Of a stretch of DNA of 64,000 nucleotides, positions 12,365 through 22,716 are shown piece after piece. Numbering within the stretch: position 1 is the first letter of the stretch; each line of letters starts with the position of its first letter. Under the pieces are notes generated by a model. That model was not told the origin of the DNA. It was given only the letters and a program-made list of their open reading frames with translations, and did not search any database. This DNA comes from Glandiceps talaboti (lineage: Eukaryota > Hemichordata > Enteropneusta > Spengelidae): assembly GCF_964340395.1 (NCBI RefSeq), contig NC_135554.1, positions 682,001 through 746,000 on the forward strand. Direction: 5' to 3'. Position numbers and translations under genes: made by a program.

Positions 12365-12639
12365 TATAACTTGTAGTCAACTTTATTTTATCTGTTCATC
12401 TACCTTGATTGCATCTAAATGTAATGTATATTGCAATACTGGGCTAGGTTCTTCTCGTTTCTTTTGTTGCAGTTTTTTGGCTTTTTCCTTCTTTGTCTTT
12501 CCTTTGTCTTGTGTTTTTTTGTATCCTTTCAGTAATAAAAATTTAAATTAAAAAACAAAACAAAAAAAAAAAAAAAAAAACCAAAAAAAACCCAACTGTA
12601 CAGTTTTTAAAAAATGTTTCTCCACATGCTGATCCATGC

Positions 12640-13240
12640 ACGCTAAGTACAGGTGTCATTGGCTGAATGACTATCCAGTTGCCTATCCAGCCTTGTTGTT
12701 ATCTGTGCAATACGTGCGATCATTTAGCTGTTGCTATGCGTGTGGTCATATTACTAGACATATCTGCATACATTTTTTGAATGTTCGTTCCCTTGTCTAT
12801 GAATACCCAATGTTATTTTTGCAATACAAATGATCATTTGGCTGTTGCTATGGGCATAGTCTTATTGCCAGGTATATTGTCATACATTTTTTGAATGTTT
12901 ATTCATTAGTCTATTAATCCCTTTTGTTATCTTTGCAATATTATATACCTTATCAACTAACTGTTGCCATGGGTGTGGTCTTGTTGGTAGGCACATTTAC
13001 ATACATTTTTTGACCCAAATCACACACCGATGGTAAGATCATATTGACTTGAACAATTTCCCAACTAGACACTCACACGGTAATACACCCACCAAATATC
13101 AGGGTAATTGGCCCAGCATTTTTTGACTTGAAGTTGTTTACACACATCCACACACACATAGACAAACAGACAGAAAGACAGACTCTTTGCCATGCCCATA
13201 GCACTACTGAACCTTATCAGTTCAGTTGTGCTAAAAACTG
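12640..13240 (+). repeat. Dispersed repeat family R1, copy 2
   Basis: About three diverged units of roughly 110 bp carrying 'gctgttgctatg', 'ttgttgctaggcac' and 'cattttttgaatg'. They are followed by the family tail (CA-rich stretch, cagacagaaagacag, then a stretch ending cagttgtgctaaaaac). It matches 51340-52590. No coding capacity. Confidence 0.75.
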
Positions 13241-13294
13241 TATATTATTAGTTTCACTCATACATGTACTGAGTATTGTTGTATGCACCTAAAT

Positions 13295-13330
<36 letters not shown>

Positions 13331-14121
13331 TTCTTGTGTTTATTACAGAGGATCACAAAACAATAATGGATCTTTCAATGTAAATCTGACATTGAAGACA
13401 AACAGATCCCTTCAACTTGAACACTTCACTGACTGAATGGTGACATGATTTAAAAGAAATTGTTACTGCAGCAAAAAATAAATATTCATCACTACAAAGT
13501 GTCTATGATATGCAAGAAATGGCTTGATTTTGATACAAGAGAGCTTGAATGTGATTTTATGGGGTTAGACTCTTGAATGTAGTCTATGTTTTAAAGTTGT
13601 ATAAATTGCTAATTGTTGCTACAAATATGGCCAGCATTTGTCAAAAAGTTAAGTGAGCAACAAAACTAATGCTTGTGCATGTATATATTTCTTTTCTATA
13701 ATATTACCTGTAAATATGACATCAATGAAATTGACAACAAATAAATATAACAATACTACAAATACTACACTGTGATATGCCAAAAAAGGCCTGATTTAAT
13801 AATATAGGGAAATACATTCAACTGGAATCTATATGTATTACAGTTTTCTAGTTAGTTTTAGATAGTGAATATTGATTTTTAAATTCAAATATGACATAGG
13901 CTACCATTCTGTAAAATTTGCACATGTCAGGAAACAAAGTAGTGTGCATATGTGCACCTCACCTTTGTACAAGGTTTGAATGAAATTGAATATTACATGT
14001 CAAAGAAATGATGTAATATGAAGGGATATGGACAGACACACACACACACATGTATGGAGCCCATTGCAATAGTAAAATGGCAACTAACAAAACAATTGAT
14101 TAACACACACAATTGACCTAC
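13241..14121 (-). other. SPATA6 intron 5, proximal part
   Basis: Unique-looking AT-rich intron with a (CA)n run of about 32 bp at 13297-13329 and a second short CA tract near 14035-14050. The donor of exon 5 (gtaggt) lies at 14121-14116. No gene or mobile element was recognised. Confidence 0.6.
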
Positions 14122-14251
14122 CCGTCTGACTACAAATGGAGGCCTATCATCTATACTGTGTTGTCGTGTACTTTCATCAAATAGCTGTCGGCGTTTCAAT
14201 GAAGGTGATTTCACTCTTCTACTGATTGTCGGTACTTCATAACTCTTTGTC
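14122..14251 (-). CDS. SPATA6: SPATA6 exon 5
   Basis: An exon of 130 bp. Its first base completes the Arg codon split with exon 4 (AG|G), followed by 43 codons starting TKSYEVPTISRRVKSPSLK and ending RPPFVVRR. The minus-strand acceptor is 'ttttgtcaaaccacag' and the donor is gtaggt. The R-P-P-F-V-V-R block resembles a conserved patch in the basic central region of SPATA6 proteins. It leaves in phase 0, which fits exon 6. A longer open frame reads through both splice sites into intron, so exon limits rest on splice signals and phase. Confidence 0.85.
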
Positions 14252-14459
14252 CTGTGGTTTGACAAAACAAATGATAATCTTAATTATCTGTAAGTATAAT
14301 CATGGTTCAAATCTTGCCTAATGAAAGAAATATACATGTATGGCAGCAGTGAGGCTTGAACTGGCAAACTTGCACATCTCAAAATCCACTACTCTAACCA
14401 TTAATAAGTGTTATGTGTATGTACATGTATGTGTGTATGTATGTATGTATGTATGTATG
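14252..14459 (-). other. SPATA6 intron 4, proximal part with TATG microsatellite
   Basis: Short unique stretch, then a (TATG)n tract at about 14428-14459 directly against the left end of the inverted-repeat element that follows. Confidence 0.6.
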
Positions 14460-14945
14460 CAGGGTTTGATCTAGGCCGCGCCATTGCATAATTTGCACAC
14501 AAAAATCATGATCGGCACACTTTTGATCTCATTTCGGGCTCAAGAAATTTGGTGGTTGATATATGTGCGCTCGATCTGAGCTCAGAAAAAAGCTGAGTCC
14601 CTGCCTAGCACTGGGCTGTCACCGCCAACAGTTTAGCTGTAGCATTTATTACCCATCCATCTTTGTGAGTCTGTAACATGGGTTGTCACGATGGAACATG
14701 GGTAATATATGTAGAGCCTTTGACTATGGTAAAACCATTAAAGCATGTGTAGACAACCACGTTGTTTTGTTGACATTATCAATTGGAGGTTTACAGAGCA
14801 GAGCTGGGGATCGATGTGATGTATAACGTGAAACTGCCAACATGGCACACCGGCAATGTATACTCTCTGATTTTTGTGACAATCTATGGATGTTACTACA
14901 TTTTTGTTGCAAATTGCACAATGGCACGGCCTAGATCAAACACTG
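14460..14945. mobile_element. hAT-like short inverted-repeat element, 486 bp
   Basis: The left end CAGGGTTTGATCTAGGCCG and the right end, read on the minus strand, CAGTGTTTGATCTAGGCCG are inverted copies. Similarity extends about 40 bp inward with few changes. CAGNG termini are typical of hAT transposons. There is no transposase frame, so this would be a non-autonomous copy. Flanking 8-bp sequences do not match, perhaps because the left flank is a changing TATG microsatellite. Confidence 0.7.
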
Positions 14946-15039
14946 TGTATTGATCAAATCTTATTTTAAAAAGTTTTGGCTTGGATGACATGCACTGGTA
15001 AAGTGTTCCACTTGGTACAAGAATGAGATTCTTACTTTT

Positions 15040-15215
15040 TATACCCATACATTCGTGACACAAGAATTGAATTCTGAGTTTTCTTGCCCAACAATTCTTG
15101 GTATAAGAATGAAATTCTTACTTTTTCTTGTCTACCCATGAATTCTTGATACAAGAATCAAATTCTTCAGTTTTCTTGCCCAACAATTCGTAGTACAAGA
15201 ATGAGATTGTCAGTT
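15040..15215. repeat. ATTCTTG/CAAGAAT tandem repeat, about 55-bp unit
   Basis: Three to four diverged units, each holding inverted ATTCTTG and CAAGAAT words (for example 'attcttggtacaagaatga'). The same inverted words build the array at 19466-19800 and 22031-22125. Confidence 0.65.
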
Positions 15216-15904
15216 ATACTTCCATGCACAACAAAAGGATATATCCCTTTGTTAATACATGTAGTGTGTCTCCATTGGTCAAGCTTGTAGGCATGGCCAT
15301 ATATGGAAGTGTGTGGACAGACCTGATGCATTCTGGGATAGCATCATTTGGCATCATTTGACAGCGAGTAGGAACAATTATTGTTTTTAATTTGATCCTC
15401 ATTTTCCCAAGTTTTTTTCTGTGCAAATGAATACCTCCTGGTAGAAATAACATTGATTTTTTAAACGTTAATTAGACCATGGGCATTGAAGAGAAGTGGA
15501 CTGGAAACAACAGCCAAGCAAAGCTATAGGGTTATATTGATTCACTGTCATCTGACTATCAACTTTTTCTATTTCAACTTCTTCATCAACCTTTTCTTTT
15601 CAAAGTTATGTTGTGACTTCTTTTCTGAAACCAGAAGTTGGATTACTTTGATATTTGGTGCACTGGGAATGGCTATTTAGATTTGTTCATACCATGATGA
15701 TAAAGGTCAGTTTCTATTTTCTGTACAGGTCAATCAGGATATTTTGACTTCTTGTCCAAAGTCATTGGTCAGATTGCATTGACATTAATTGTTCAGGTCC
15801 TATTTTTAGTGGATAGTTTGGGTATTTTTGATAAAAAGTAATGCACCCAATTGACTGGGAATACATCAGTTCTACCATTTGTACACAATTGATTTCCTTT
15901 GATC
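15216..15904. other. SPATA6 intron 4 sequence, nothing recognised
   Basis: Unique-looking sequence with no domain-bearing frame. Open frames at 15214-15453 (minus) and 15486-15680 (plus) have no recognisable similarity and no splice context. Confidence 0.5.
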
Positions 15905-16112
15905 TTTTGCTTGCTTTCCAGTCCATCTCTCTCCAATGTTTATGATTTGATTGCTATCTTTCCAATATAAGTGATCATTTGGCTATTGCTATGAATGAAT
16001 GTCCAAAATATGGCTCCAGGCGCACGCACTGATGGATGGATGCACACACAGACGGATGGCACCCAATTTATAAGCCCCATCCTGGAATATGCTCGGCAGG
16101 GCTAAAAATTGA
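15905..16112 (+). repeat. Dispersed repeat family R1, fragment
   Basis: Contains 'gtgatcatttggctattgctatg' and a related terminal part with 'gcacacacagacgg', ending near 'ggcagggctaaaaatt'. It is more diverged than the other copies. Confidence 0.45.
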
Positions 16113-16609
16113 AATTCGTTCAAGCACAATTGAATATAAAGTCTCCCTATTGCAATTTCAGATTTCTGTTACAATCTAAATTACAGAATTGAAAATTTGC
16201 ATAATTTCTTGGGTAGGTCACTGGTGCCCTGTTGCTGTTGACTGTCGTAAAGTACATAGGCAATTAATAAATTTTCTGTGGCTGTTGGGGTTGTCTGTCA
16301 ATGTCATGCTTTTATCCCTGAGCTTGTGAAATCAGGGTCCATTAAGTTTTGGGGCAAGCCCAGTGGACTATTTCAAAGGACTGAGGCTGTTTAAGCTAGG
16401 CTAAATATCTTCTAATTAATATACAGATTTCATTTGATTGTAACAAGATAAATGTATGGCATATGAAAGTATTTAGAAGATAAAAGATAAAACTGGTTGA
16501 AGTGTTGCACGACATTGAAATGTTATATTTTTAGAAGAGTTCAGAAGATAGTTTTATTGACTTATATTGCCGTTTACGTCAATAACAGTTTTAAAATTTA
16601 CAAGTTTTG
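16113..16609. other. SPATA6 intron 4 sequence, nothing recognised
   Basis: Unique-looking AT-rich intron without a supported gene or repeat. Confidence 0.5.
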
Positions 16610-18490
16610 TTTGGGGTAGATTTTTTTTTTTTTTTTAATTTTTTTTATTAAATAAAGAAAAAAAAAGTTACAGAGCAGAAAGTACTAAGAAAAGAAAGAA
16701 AAAAAAGTAGAAAAAAGTACTAAACAAACCTACATTTCTTCAAAATATTCCACAAAAACACCCCACTTTCGTAAATGTAAACCTATTTTGCCTTTTGATG
16801 TTGCAATTTTTTCCTCAATCTTGTAAGTATATCTAAAGTATTTCTTAAAAGCTTCAATCCGTGGGATTGAGTTACTATATTTACGTGGTTACATTTGAAA
16901 TAAAAATAACGTACCAAAAGAAAAACGAAATTATCCAATACAGTAACATCTTCCAAGATACCAAGTATACAATAAAGTGCGTTTAGAGGCAACTGAGTAT
17001 GAGTTATTGAAAAATACCATTCTTTAACTGAAATCCAAAACTTGCTTACATGCGTACAATTCCAAAAGAGATGATAGTAATCTTCTACAACCTCATTACA
17101 AAAAGTACATAAAGGTGAGTCTACAATGCCCCAAGTGAATAATAATTTGTTTGTAGGTAAAATCTTCATGATCAATTTATACTGAAAATATCGCAATTTC
17201 ACATCAATTGTAACTTTAAATGGAAGAACAAGCAAGGTAGACATTGGTATTGGAATGTCAAGAATATCATGCCAGTAGCGAACAATGTGTAAAGGGATAT
17301 CACTGGCAGCAATAGTATTCAGAAAATAATTATACATATCCCTATTAATTTTCTTATCGGACAGACACTTTGTGTTTCGAAACTTAGGAAGACACACTTG
17401 TAGCTTTGGAATACCCTCCTTAGCAAGTAACCTTTTCCAAAATTGGGGTATAGCTGATAACAGTTGGTTATATTCATGATTTGTGCAAATATTACCATAA
17501 ATTCTTGTAAAATAAACAAAAGAATAAAATTTACATTCCACGTCTATAAGATCATTAACGAAAACAACACCATTTGAAATCAGAGAATTCCAAAGAATTG
17601 GTTTGTTATTAATACGTATTTTAGAATTATAACAAATCAATTCTTGACACACGTCATCCTTCGTGTTGACTAATGAGGAAGTGTCATTGTACTGCAGCCA
17701 TGCTTTAATAATTTCTTTTAAGAAAGTCGAATGAACAGGGTCCAAGATGCCATGGTCGCAACTACTAACGTTGGCATACTGTAAAAGTGGGCCGACGCTT
17801 TTCAAAAGGATATAATTATACCATTTAGAACAAAACAAATTATTATTTCGTATAATTCTCAAGCCCCAGCTAGCTTTTAATGACTTGTCAAAAGCCTCAG
17901 GGTTTGTCAAATTAAGACCACCCTTGTCATAGTTACTGAAAATAACACGCCTTTTTATCTTTTCCGGTTTTCCATCCCAGAGAAACTTAAAGATTAACGA
18001 ATTATACTTTTTGAAAAAAATGGTACTGGGAGAAGGGAGAGCCATGAAAAGATAAGTAAATTGTGACACAACTAGTGCCTTTAGAGAAATCTTTCCATAC
18101 AAGGTAAGGCCCCGCCCCCACCATGGCTGCAGTATCTTCCCCGCCTTTTCCAACCGAGGATTAAAATTCTTATCAAGTAGTTGTGATATATCAATAGGAA
18201 TATGTACACCCAAAACATCAACTGCCCCATCAGTCCACTCAAGTGGATAAACAATTTGCGCCAATACGCAACACTTTACATTTGTCATAATTAGGCTTAA
18301 GCCCAGATATAACCGAAAACCGACTCAAAGTATCAATTAACTCATTGAAAGATTCCGGATTGGGCTGAACTGGAATATTAGTATCATCGGCATATTGAGA
18401 TATTTTGTTTTCAACTAACCCAGTTGTCAAACCCTTAATAATGTCACATCCTCTAACTCTTATCGCAAGGTAGATTTGGGGTAGATTTTT
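16610..18490 (-). mobile_element. Tx1/L1-like LINE, 5'-truncated, with target duplication
   Basis: The element body is about 16626-18474 on the minus strand, in the same orientation as the host gene. The identical 16-bp word TTTGGGGTAGATTTTT flanks it at 16610-16625 and 18475-18490. An A-rich tail (T-rich on the plus strand, about 16621-16660) lies at its 3' end. This is the signature of target-primed reverse transcription that stopped early, inside the reverse transcriptase gene. Confidence 0.93.
16783..18474 (-). pseudogene. LINE ORF2 fragment (reverse transcriptase end and C-terminus)
   Basis: The 5' part reads through the catalytic ISQYADDTNI block of reverse transcriptase. A frameshift near 18240-18290 moves into a 501-codon frame ending at 16783. 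That frame carries the C-terminal region, including CTFCNEVVEDYYHLFWNC, the same Cys/His spacing as in the LINE at 3.7-12.6 kb. The two proteins are clearly related but differ widely, so these are distinct subfamilies or old copies. The endonuclease and most of reverse transcriptase were never inserted. Confidence 0.88.
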
Positions 18491-18547
18491 CATTAAAGGA
18501 CTGTATTATGGAAATAATTTTTCCATATAATGAGTCAAATACATGTA

Positions 18548-19466
18548 CCGGAGTTTTCCGAAAACAAGCCCATCCGTAAAGTCGCCCATGGGCGATTATT
18601 TGGCGAGTGGGCGTCTATTTGGTTTTTCAGATTCACTACGGCAAGAATTTTGCCTTGTTATATTGGTAACGTTAGTTTTTATTTAGTTCGAATGTTCAGT
18701 TGAAAAAACCATAAACTTAGAGTGCCAATAAAAAATGGACGTTTTTTCCACGAGAAGAATGTGACCGTGAAGGTAGGTACAGACACTTTTGTGCTGACAT
18801 CGATCATCAAGCCGGCAGATGACTCAGGATGATCCGCAGACGTCACTGTCAATGACACACTGCATCTAAAAATAGGTCAGGGTAATTTGCATGTTACGTT
18901 ACGAGTGGGCACACAAAGTGAATTTAACATCAAGTGAGAGTTGATGTAATGTGTAATGTCATGTATAAATGAGTTCATGGAGATTTACAGCATGGATTGA
19001 GTGGGGATGGTTTGTTTGGTAGTTTTTTGTCTCCAAGGGAAAAAATACTTTTAATTTCCCAATCATAAAACGATCGTACAGTGATGACAGACAACAAAAT
19101 GCTGGCCGGTGGCTCGGTAATGGTAGTTCTCTTTTTGGAGTATGTGGTGGCCCTGAAAAGGGCCGTTTGGTTTGGGTTTCAACATGTTAAATCTGAGGGT
19201 ACCACACTTACTCGGTAATAGTGTAGTCAAGTGCAGTACAACGGAGGATTTTTCGTACTGTGACTTCTTTACTCTCGGATAGGTAAAACCCAAGATTGCA
19301 AATCTGGGCAATACCTACTCTGCGAGAGTGGACGAATGCATTTTTTTGGCTTGATTAAAACACTGCCAAATGATCGCCCTGGGCTTCTATTTAGTTCCTC
19401 TGTTGTGGTTCCGAATTTGCCGATTTTCCGAATAGTGGCCCAGGGCTAGTTTTCAGAAAACTCTGG
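18548..19466. mobile_element. Inverted-repeat DNA element, about 0.92 kb
   Basis: The left end CCGGAGTTTTCCGAAAAC and the right end, read on the minus strand, CCAGAGTTTTCTGAAAAC are inverted copies, extending about 24 bp with three mismatches. Both are flanked by TA, which would suit a Tc1/mariner-like or ISL2EU-like TA duplication. No transposase frame was found. Open frames inside (for example 19063-19311, minus) have no recognised similarity. GC content is higher than the surroundings. Confidence 0.65.
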
Positions 19467-19810
19467 TAGTACTATTCTTGGAAGAAGAATTGTTCTTCTT
19501 GAATATTCTTGAGACAAGAATTGTTTTTCTTGAATATTCCTGAGACAAGAATTCAATTCCTTAAATATTCTTGGGACAAGAATTGATTTTCTTGAATATT
19601 CTTGGGACAAGAATTGATTTCCTTGAATATTCTTGAGACAAGAATTGATTTTCTTGAATGGTCTTGGGACAAGAATCATTTTTCTTGCCAGAAGAATCTT
19701 GAAAATTCTTGAGACAAGAATTCTTTTTCTTGAAGATTCATGGGACAAGAATTCATTTTCTAATATGTTCTTAGGACAAGATTTTTGGGTAAACCTGGCA
19801 TAAGAAAAAA
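19467..19810. repeat. TTCTTG/CAAGAA tandem repeat, left part
   Basis: About nine units of roughly 35-40 bp built on hairpin-like TTCTTGAGACAAGAA with TTGAATATTC between. The array continues at 22032-22125 on the other side of the Copia element, which therefore inserted into it. Three units hold TTCTTGAATATTC exactly (19496-19508, 19527-19539, 19589-19601). Confidence 0.8.
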
Positions 19811-19946
19811 TGTTAGAAGTGAGTTCTTCTTGACCTATTGCTCCGTAGCACATACTATAAGAACTGAGCCTCATGTACTGCTCACACATGCGCAGTGGTG
19901 AGGGAATGATGTCACCTCTATAAATAGCATGTCCATTATAGTTAAC
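19811..19946 (-). repeat. Copia 3' LTR
   Basis: A direct copy of 21877-22026 with the same TG...CA ends. A central stretch of about 110 bp is nearly identical ('actgctcacacatgcgcagt', 'gaatgatgtcacctctataa'). It is 14 bp shorter than the other LTR because of small deletions, so the element is not recent. Confidence 0.85.
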
Positions 19947-20247
19947 AATCTCCAGTGTTATTAAATGTTGTTTTTTTTGTTGAACACATTCCTAAACTTT
20001 AACAAAATTGGTTCCAAAATGACAAACAACAAAGTGCAGATATAGTAAATACTACAAGTGATATTTTATCCAACAATCAAAGTGCAAATAAAACTAATTA
20101 CTACAATAAACAGTCCACGTCCTTCACTTTCAACAAACAGTCTGTGTCCATAGATTTATTTCAAGTATGTTTCCATTAATGTTATTGTTGATGCACCAGT
20201 CCTGTTTTTGTCAGACAATCTGCTAGCTGATTTTTCCATACAGAATC

Positions 20248-21759
20248 TTATCCTTCTAAATTTCTCCAAATCATCTTGCAACTACTCTTGCCTTTGGTAT
20301 TATGCTGTCCGGGGTCGATTTGAGAATGTTCACCCTTTGTTGATATACACTTTTGCCATTCATCTGATACCTCAACATATATTGTGTTTGTTTTCCAGTT
20401 GTCCAATTTTGTCAACTTCCCTTTTGTCAGAGAAATGTCTTCTGTGACCATGACAGACTCTTCCATATTGACATTCAGGTCAGGGGTAGTGTCATTTACT
20501 TGTTCAGCTTTTGGCATGTTATCATCGATGAGTAGAACTTCACTTTCTTTGTCACCTGCCTCATGTTGAGTTTCATGTGCATATTTATCTTGTATCTTTA
20601 CACAGTAGTGACCACTTGAGGTAAAGTTCAAAGTTACAGGTTGGCCGAAAATTTCTGCCTTGTCATTAGCTAGGTCTAGTACTGTACCTGCTCTCTTTAA
20701 TGATGTCCTACTCAGTAGTAATGGAAGGTCAATGTCAACGACCTCTGTGTCGATATTACAGGAGGTGTCACCAATTCTTGCTGGCAGAATAACAGTTGCC
20801 ATAGACTTTGACTTGTACTCCATCACCAAATTTAAAACATCTGTTACTGGATAATGTACGTATCTGGGACTGACGTTTGTCACCCAAGTTGTTGATATAG
20901 TGATCCAACCATTGTTTACCACAGACTGTGTGGGTACATGCAGTATCGATGACAGCATAGGCCCAGGAGTCACTCATCGGAACTTCATTAACTGTAAGTG
21001 ATCCCTGTTCTTTTGTAAACAGAGTCAGATCACATACCTCATTCATGACGTTGTCTTCCTCTCTGGTTTTGATGTCAGCCGCAGTTTCTCGATGTGGACA
21101 TTCTTTAGCCCAATGGCAGACTGATTGACAGATCATGCATCTTGTTCGTTTACCAAATTTGTCACTAGGATTTGTCCCCTTGGACATGTTGCCGTCACGA
21201 CTGTTACGTCTATGCTGGAACCCATCATATCCAGTACGTTTCTGGTTTCCATTCGCTGGTGTGTACCGCTCAGTATAGTAAGCCGATTCTTGTTTAATCG
21301 CTATAGCAGATGTACCCCCAGCAGCGTCTTGGTCAAGCACATGGCTATCACCAAATATGCGTTTCAAAGCCGACTTCATAGACGCGAATTGGAATCCGAA
21401 GCAGCACTCAGAGCAAGCTGTCGGTCCTGTTGTGATAAATTCGCTCTATCTAACAACCTAAAGGATAGAACGGTGTCAGGCAGTTCCATACTATATTTCT
21501 TGCACTGATTATAGCGCCGTTCATATTCCATCACAAATCTTGACATCAGCATGTCTTCCGTCTTCTGAAAGTTGTCAAAAGTTGAGTATGCTTCATATAA
21601 AGAGAGGTCAATAGTCTCCTTCTTAGACATCGAGTCTAATGCCTTGAGTAGGGTATCCATACCATCATCCGTATTTAACTTTGTTGCGTCAATTTTGAGT
21701 GCCGTGGTTCTGGCCTTTCTAGCCAATGCCTGCTTCTTTTTGTCAACGTCCATCATCAA
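20248..21759 (-). pseudogene. Copia gag-protease fragment, two frameshifts
   Basis: Three overlapping frames make one protein-coding region. The first (21759-21376) is gag, with a block ending LPDTVLSFRLLDRANLS. A single-base shift near 21385 leads to the second (to 20768), which holds the zinc knuckle CMICQSVCHWAKEC (CX2CX4HX4C) and the start of an aspartic protease, AVIDTACTHTVCG. A shift near 20820 returns to the first frame (to 20248), with VILPARIGDTSC, the block ending IDLPLLLSRTSLK, and TLNFTSSGHYC. Gag would form particles and the protease would cut the polyprotein. The frame ends before integrase, so pol is missing rather than merely mutated. Confidence 0.8.
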
Positions 21760-21863
21760 TCACCACACGGCGAGTTCGTTTTTCCAGGTGTCATAACCAG
21801 TGTTCGGGCCCAGGGTTGGGGGATTTTTGCAACTATTTGAAGCCATGTTATGTTAAATGTAAT

Positions 21864-21875
21864 GCTCTGCTACCA
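21864..21875 (-). promoter_or_regulatory. Copia primer-binding site
   Basis: TGGTAGCAGAGC on the minus strand, one base after the 5' LTR. It differs by one base from the usual Copia site TGGTATCAGAGC, which pairs with a cleaved initiator tRNA. Confidence 0.7.
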
Positions 21876-21876
21876 T

Positions 21877-22026
21877 TGTTAGACGCGAGTTCTTCTTAGT
21901 TCGGTCACTTGAGCTGTTGTTCCGTAGCATGTACTGTAAGAACTGAGCCACATGTACTGCTCACACATGCGCAGTGGTGAGGGAATGATGTCACCTCTAT
22001 AAATAGCATGTCCGTTATAGTTAACA
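21877..22026 (-). repeat. Copia 5' LTR
   Basis: 150 bp with TGTTAAC at the start and CTAACA at the end. 'ctatttatag' at about 21998-22007 (minus) is a plausible TATA-like promoter word. See the 3' LTR for the partner copy. Confidence 0.85.
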
Positions 22027-22031
22027 AAAAA

Positions 22032-22125
22032 TTCTTGATATAAGATTTTATCGGTAAGAATTTTCAAGTATTGCAATTCTTAACCTACTGATTCTTGTGT
22101 TAAGAATTTTTCAAGAATTTGGTAG
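22032..22125. repeat. TTCTTG/CAAGAA tandem repeat, right part
   Basis: More diverged continuation of 19467-19810 on the far side of the Copia element. Confidence 0.6.
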
Positions 22126-22535
22126 TGTACATTTGTATAAGGGAAGATGAAATTTGCCATGGATCTAAATGAGAATGTAAATGTGAATTTAGAAAAAGAC
22201 TATTCAGTTCATACATGGCCTGTCCTGGCCTGTACCTGTGTTTTGTACCAACTGTAAATAAAATCATTGCTGATACATTGTGTTGTTCCATTGACTTTCA
22301 CTTATATGTATCAGTACAAAGCACCTTCTCCAAGCAGGACCTGTTAAAGTTCAAAGCCTTTATCACATTCCAAAGATAATTTAACATTTCACATTTTGTT
22401 CTCTTGTGACTACAATTTCTAAGGTGAGTGTTGTCACAACATGTCTCACACTCACCAAACTTCATTTTATAAATACAAAATGTCTCTTACAATATCCCTG
22501 TCAATTTATTCTCCTGGTTTGTTGTTACTTCTTAC
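22126..22535 (-). other. SPATA6 intron 4, 5' part
   Basis: Unique-looking sequence leading away from the exon 4 donor (gtaag at 22535-22531, minus). No gene or element was recognised. Confidence 0.55.
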
Positions 22536-22690
22536 CTCTTTCTCCTTCTTGATCTTCTCCTTGTTGAGAGGGTAACAACCTCCTCATCTGAATTTGTTTC
22601 CATGGTGAAATCTCTAAGCTCATCAAGTGTAGGGGTAGAGCTGTCCTTTACTGTTGTTGAACAGGAGAATTCAATCTTGGGTGATATCCC
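22536..22690 (-). CDS. SPATA6: SPATA6 exon 4
   Basis: An exon of 155 bp, 51 codons plus two bases. It begins GISPKIEFSCSTT, which resembles the block right after the N-terminal domain of vertebrate SPATA6, and ends in a highly basic RRRSRRRK run. The minus-strand acceptor is 'ccatttcttttgtag' and the donor is gtaag after AAGAG. The AG left at its end joins G from exon 5 to give Arg, an independent check on both junctions. No Met near the start and only one stop-free frame: this exon is invisible to simple ORF calling. The 31-bp satellite begins only 26 bp upstream of its acceptor. Confidence 0.88.
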
Positions 22691-22716
22691 CTACAAAAGA
22701 AATGGAACCAATGTTC

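Larger units (their letters stand above)
3655..12590 (+). mobile_element. Tx1/L1-like LINE, 5'-truncated and interrupted
   Basis: A non-LTR retrotransposon in SPATA6 intron 5, antisense to the gene. In order it holds the C-terminal part of ORF1, a linker with a T-run (about 4218-4243), an APE endonuclease, a 4.18-kb inserted element (about 5195-9374), reverse transcriptase, a C-terminal Cys/His motif, a 3' UTR with AATAAA at 12534-12539, and an A-rich tail at about 12541-12590. Without the insert it is about 4.75 kb. The left edge is approximate and I could not define a target duplication. It is dead: a frameshift lies at 9497-9500 and an in-frame stop at 11708-11710, besides the insertion. 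Confidence 0.9.
19811..22026 (-). mobile_element. Copia LTR retrotransposon, internally deleted
   Basis: The minus-strand element has two LTRs: 5' LTR 21877-22026 (150 bp) and 3' LTR 19811-19946 (136 bp). Both begin TGTTAAC and end CTAACA. The word AAAAA flanks both sides, as expected of a 5-bp duplication, though an A-run is weak evidence. A primer-binding site TGGTAGCAGAGC (21864-21875) follows the 5' LTR after one base and is close to the TGGTATCAGAGC typical of Copia elements. Only gag and protease coding remains; integrase, reverse transcriptase and RNase H are absent from the 1.9-kb interior. It lies in SPATA6 intron 4, in the gene's orientation. Confidence 0.85.

Noticed and set aside
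19446-19889. Minus-strand frame of 147 codons
   Set aside because: Runs through the TTCTTG/CAAGAA array into the Copia LTR; repetitive and without a domain.
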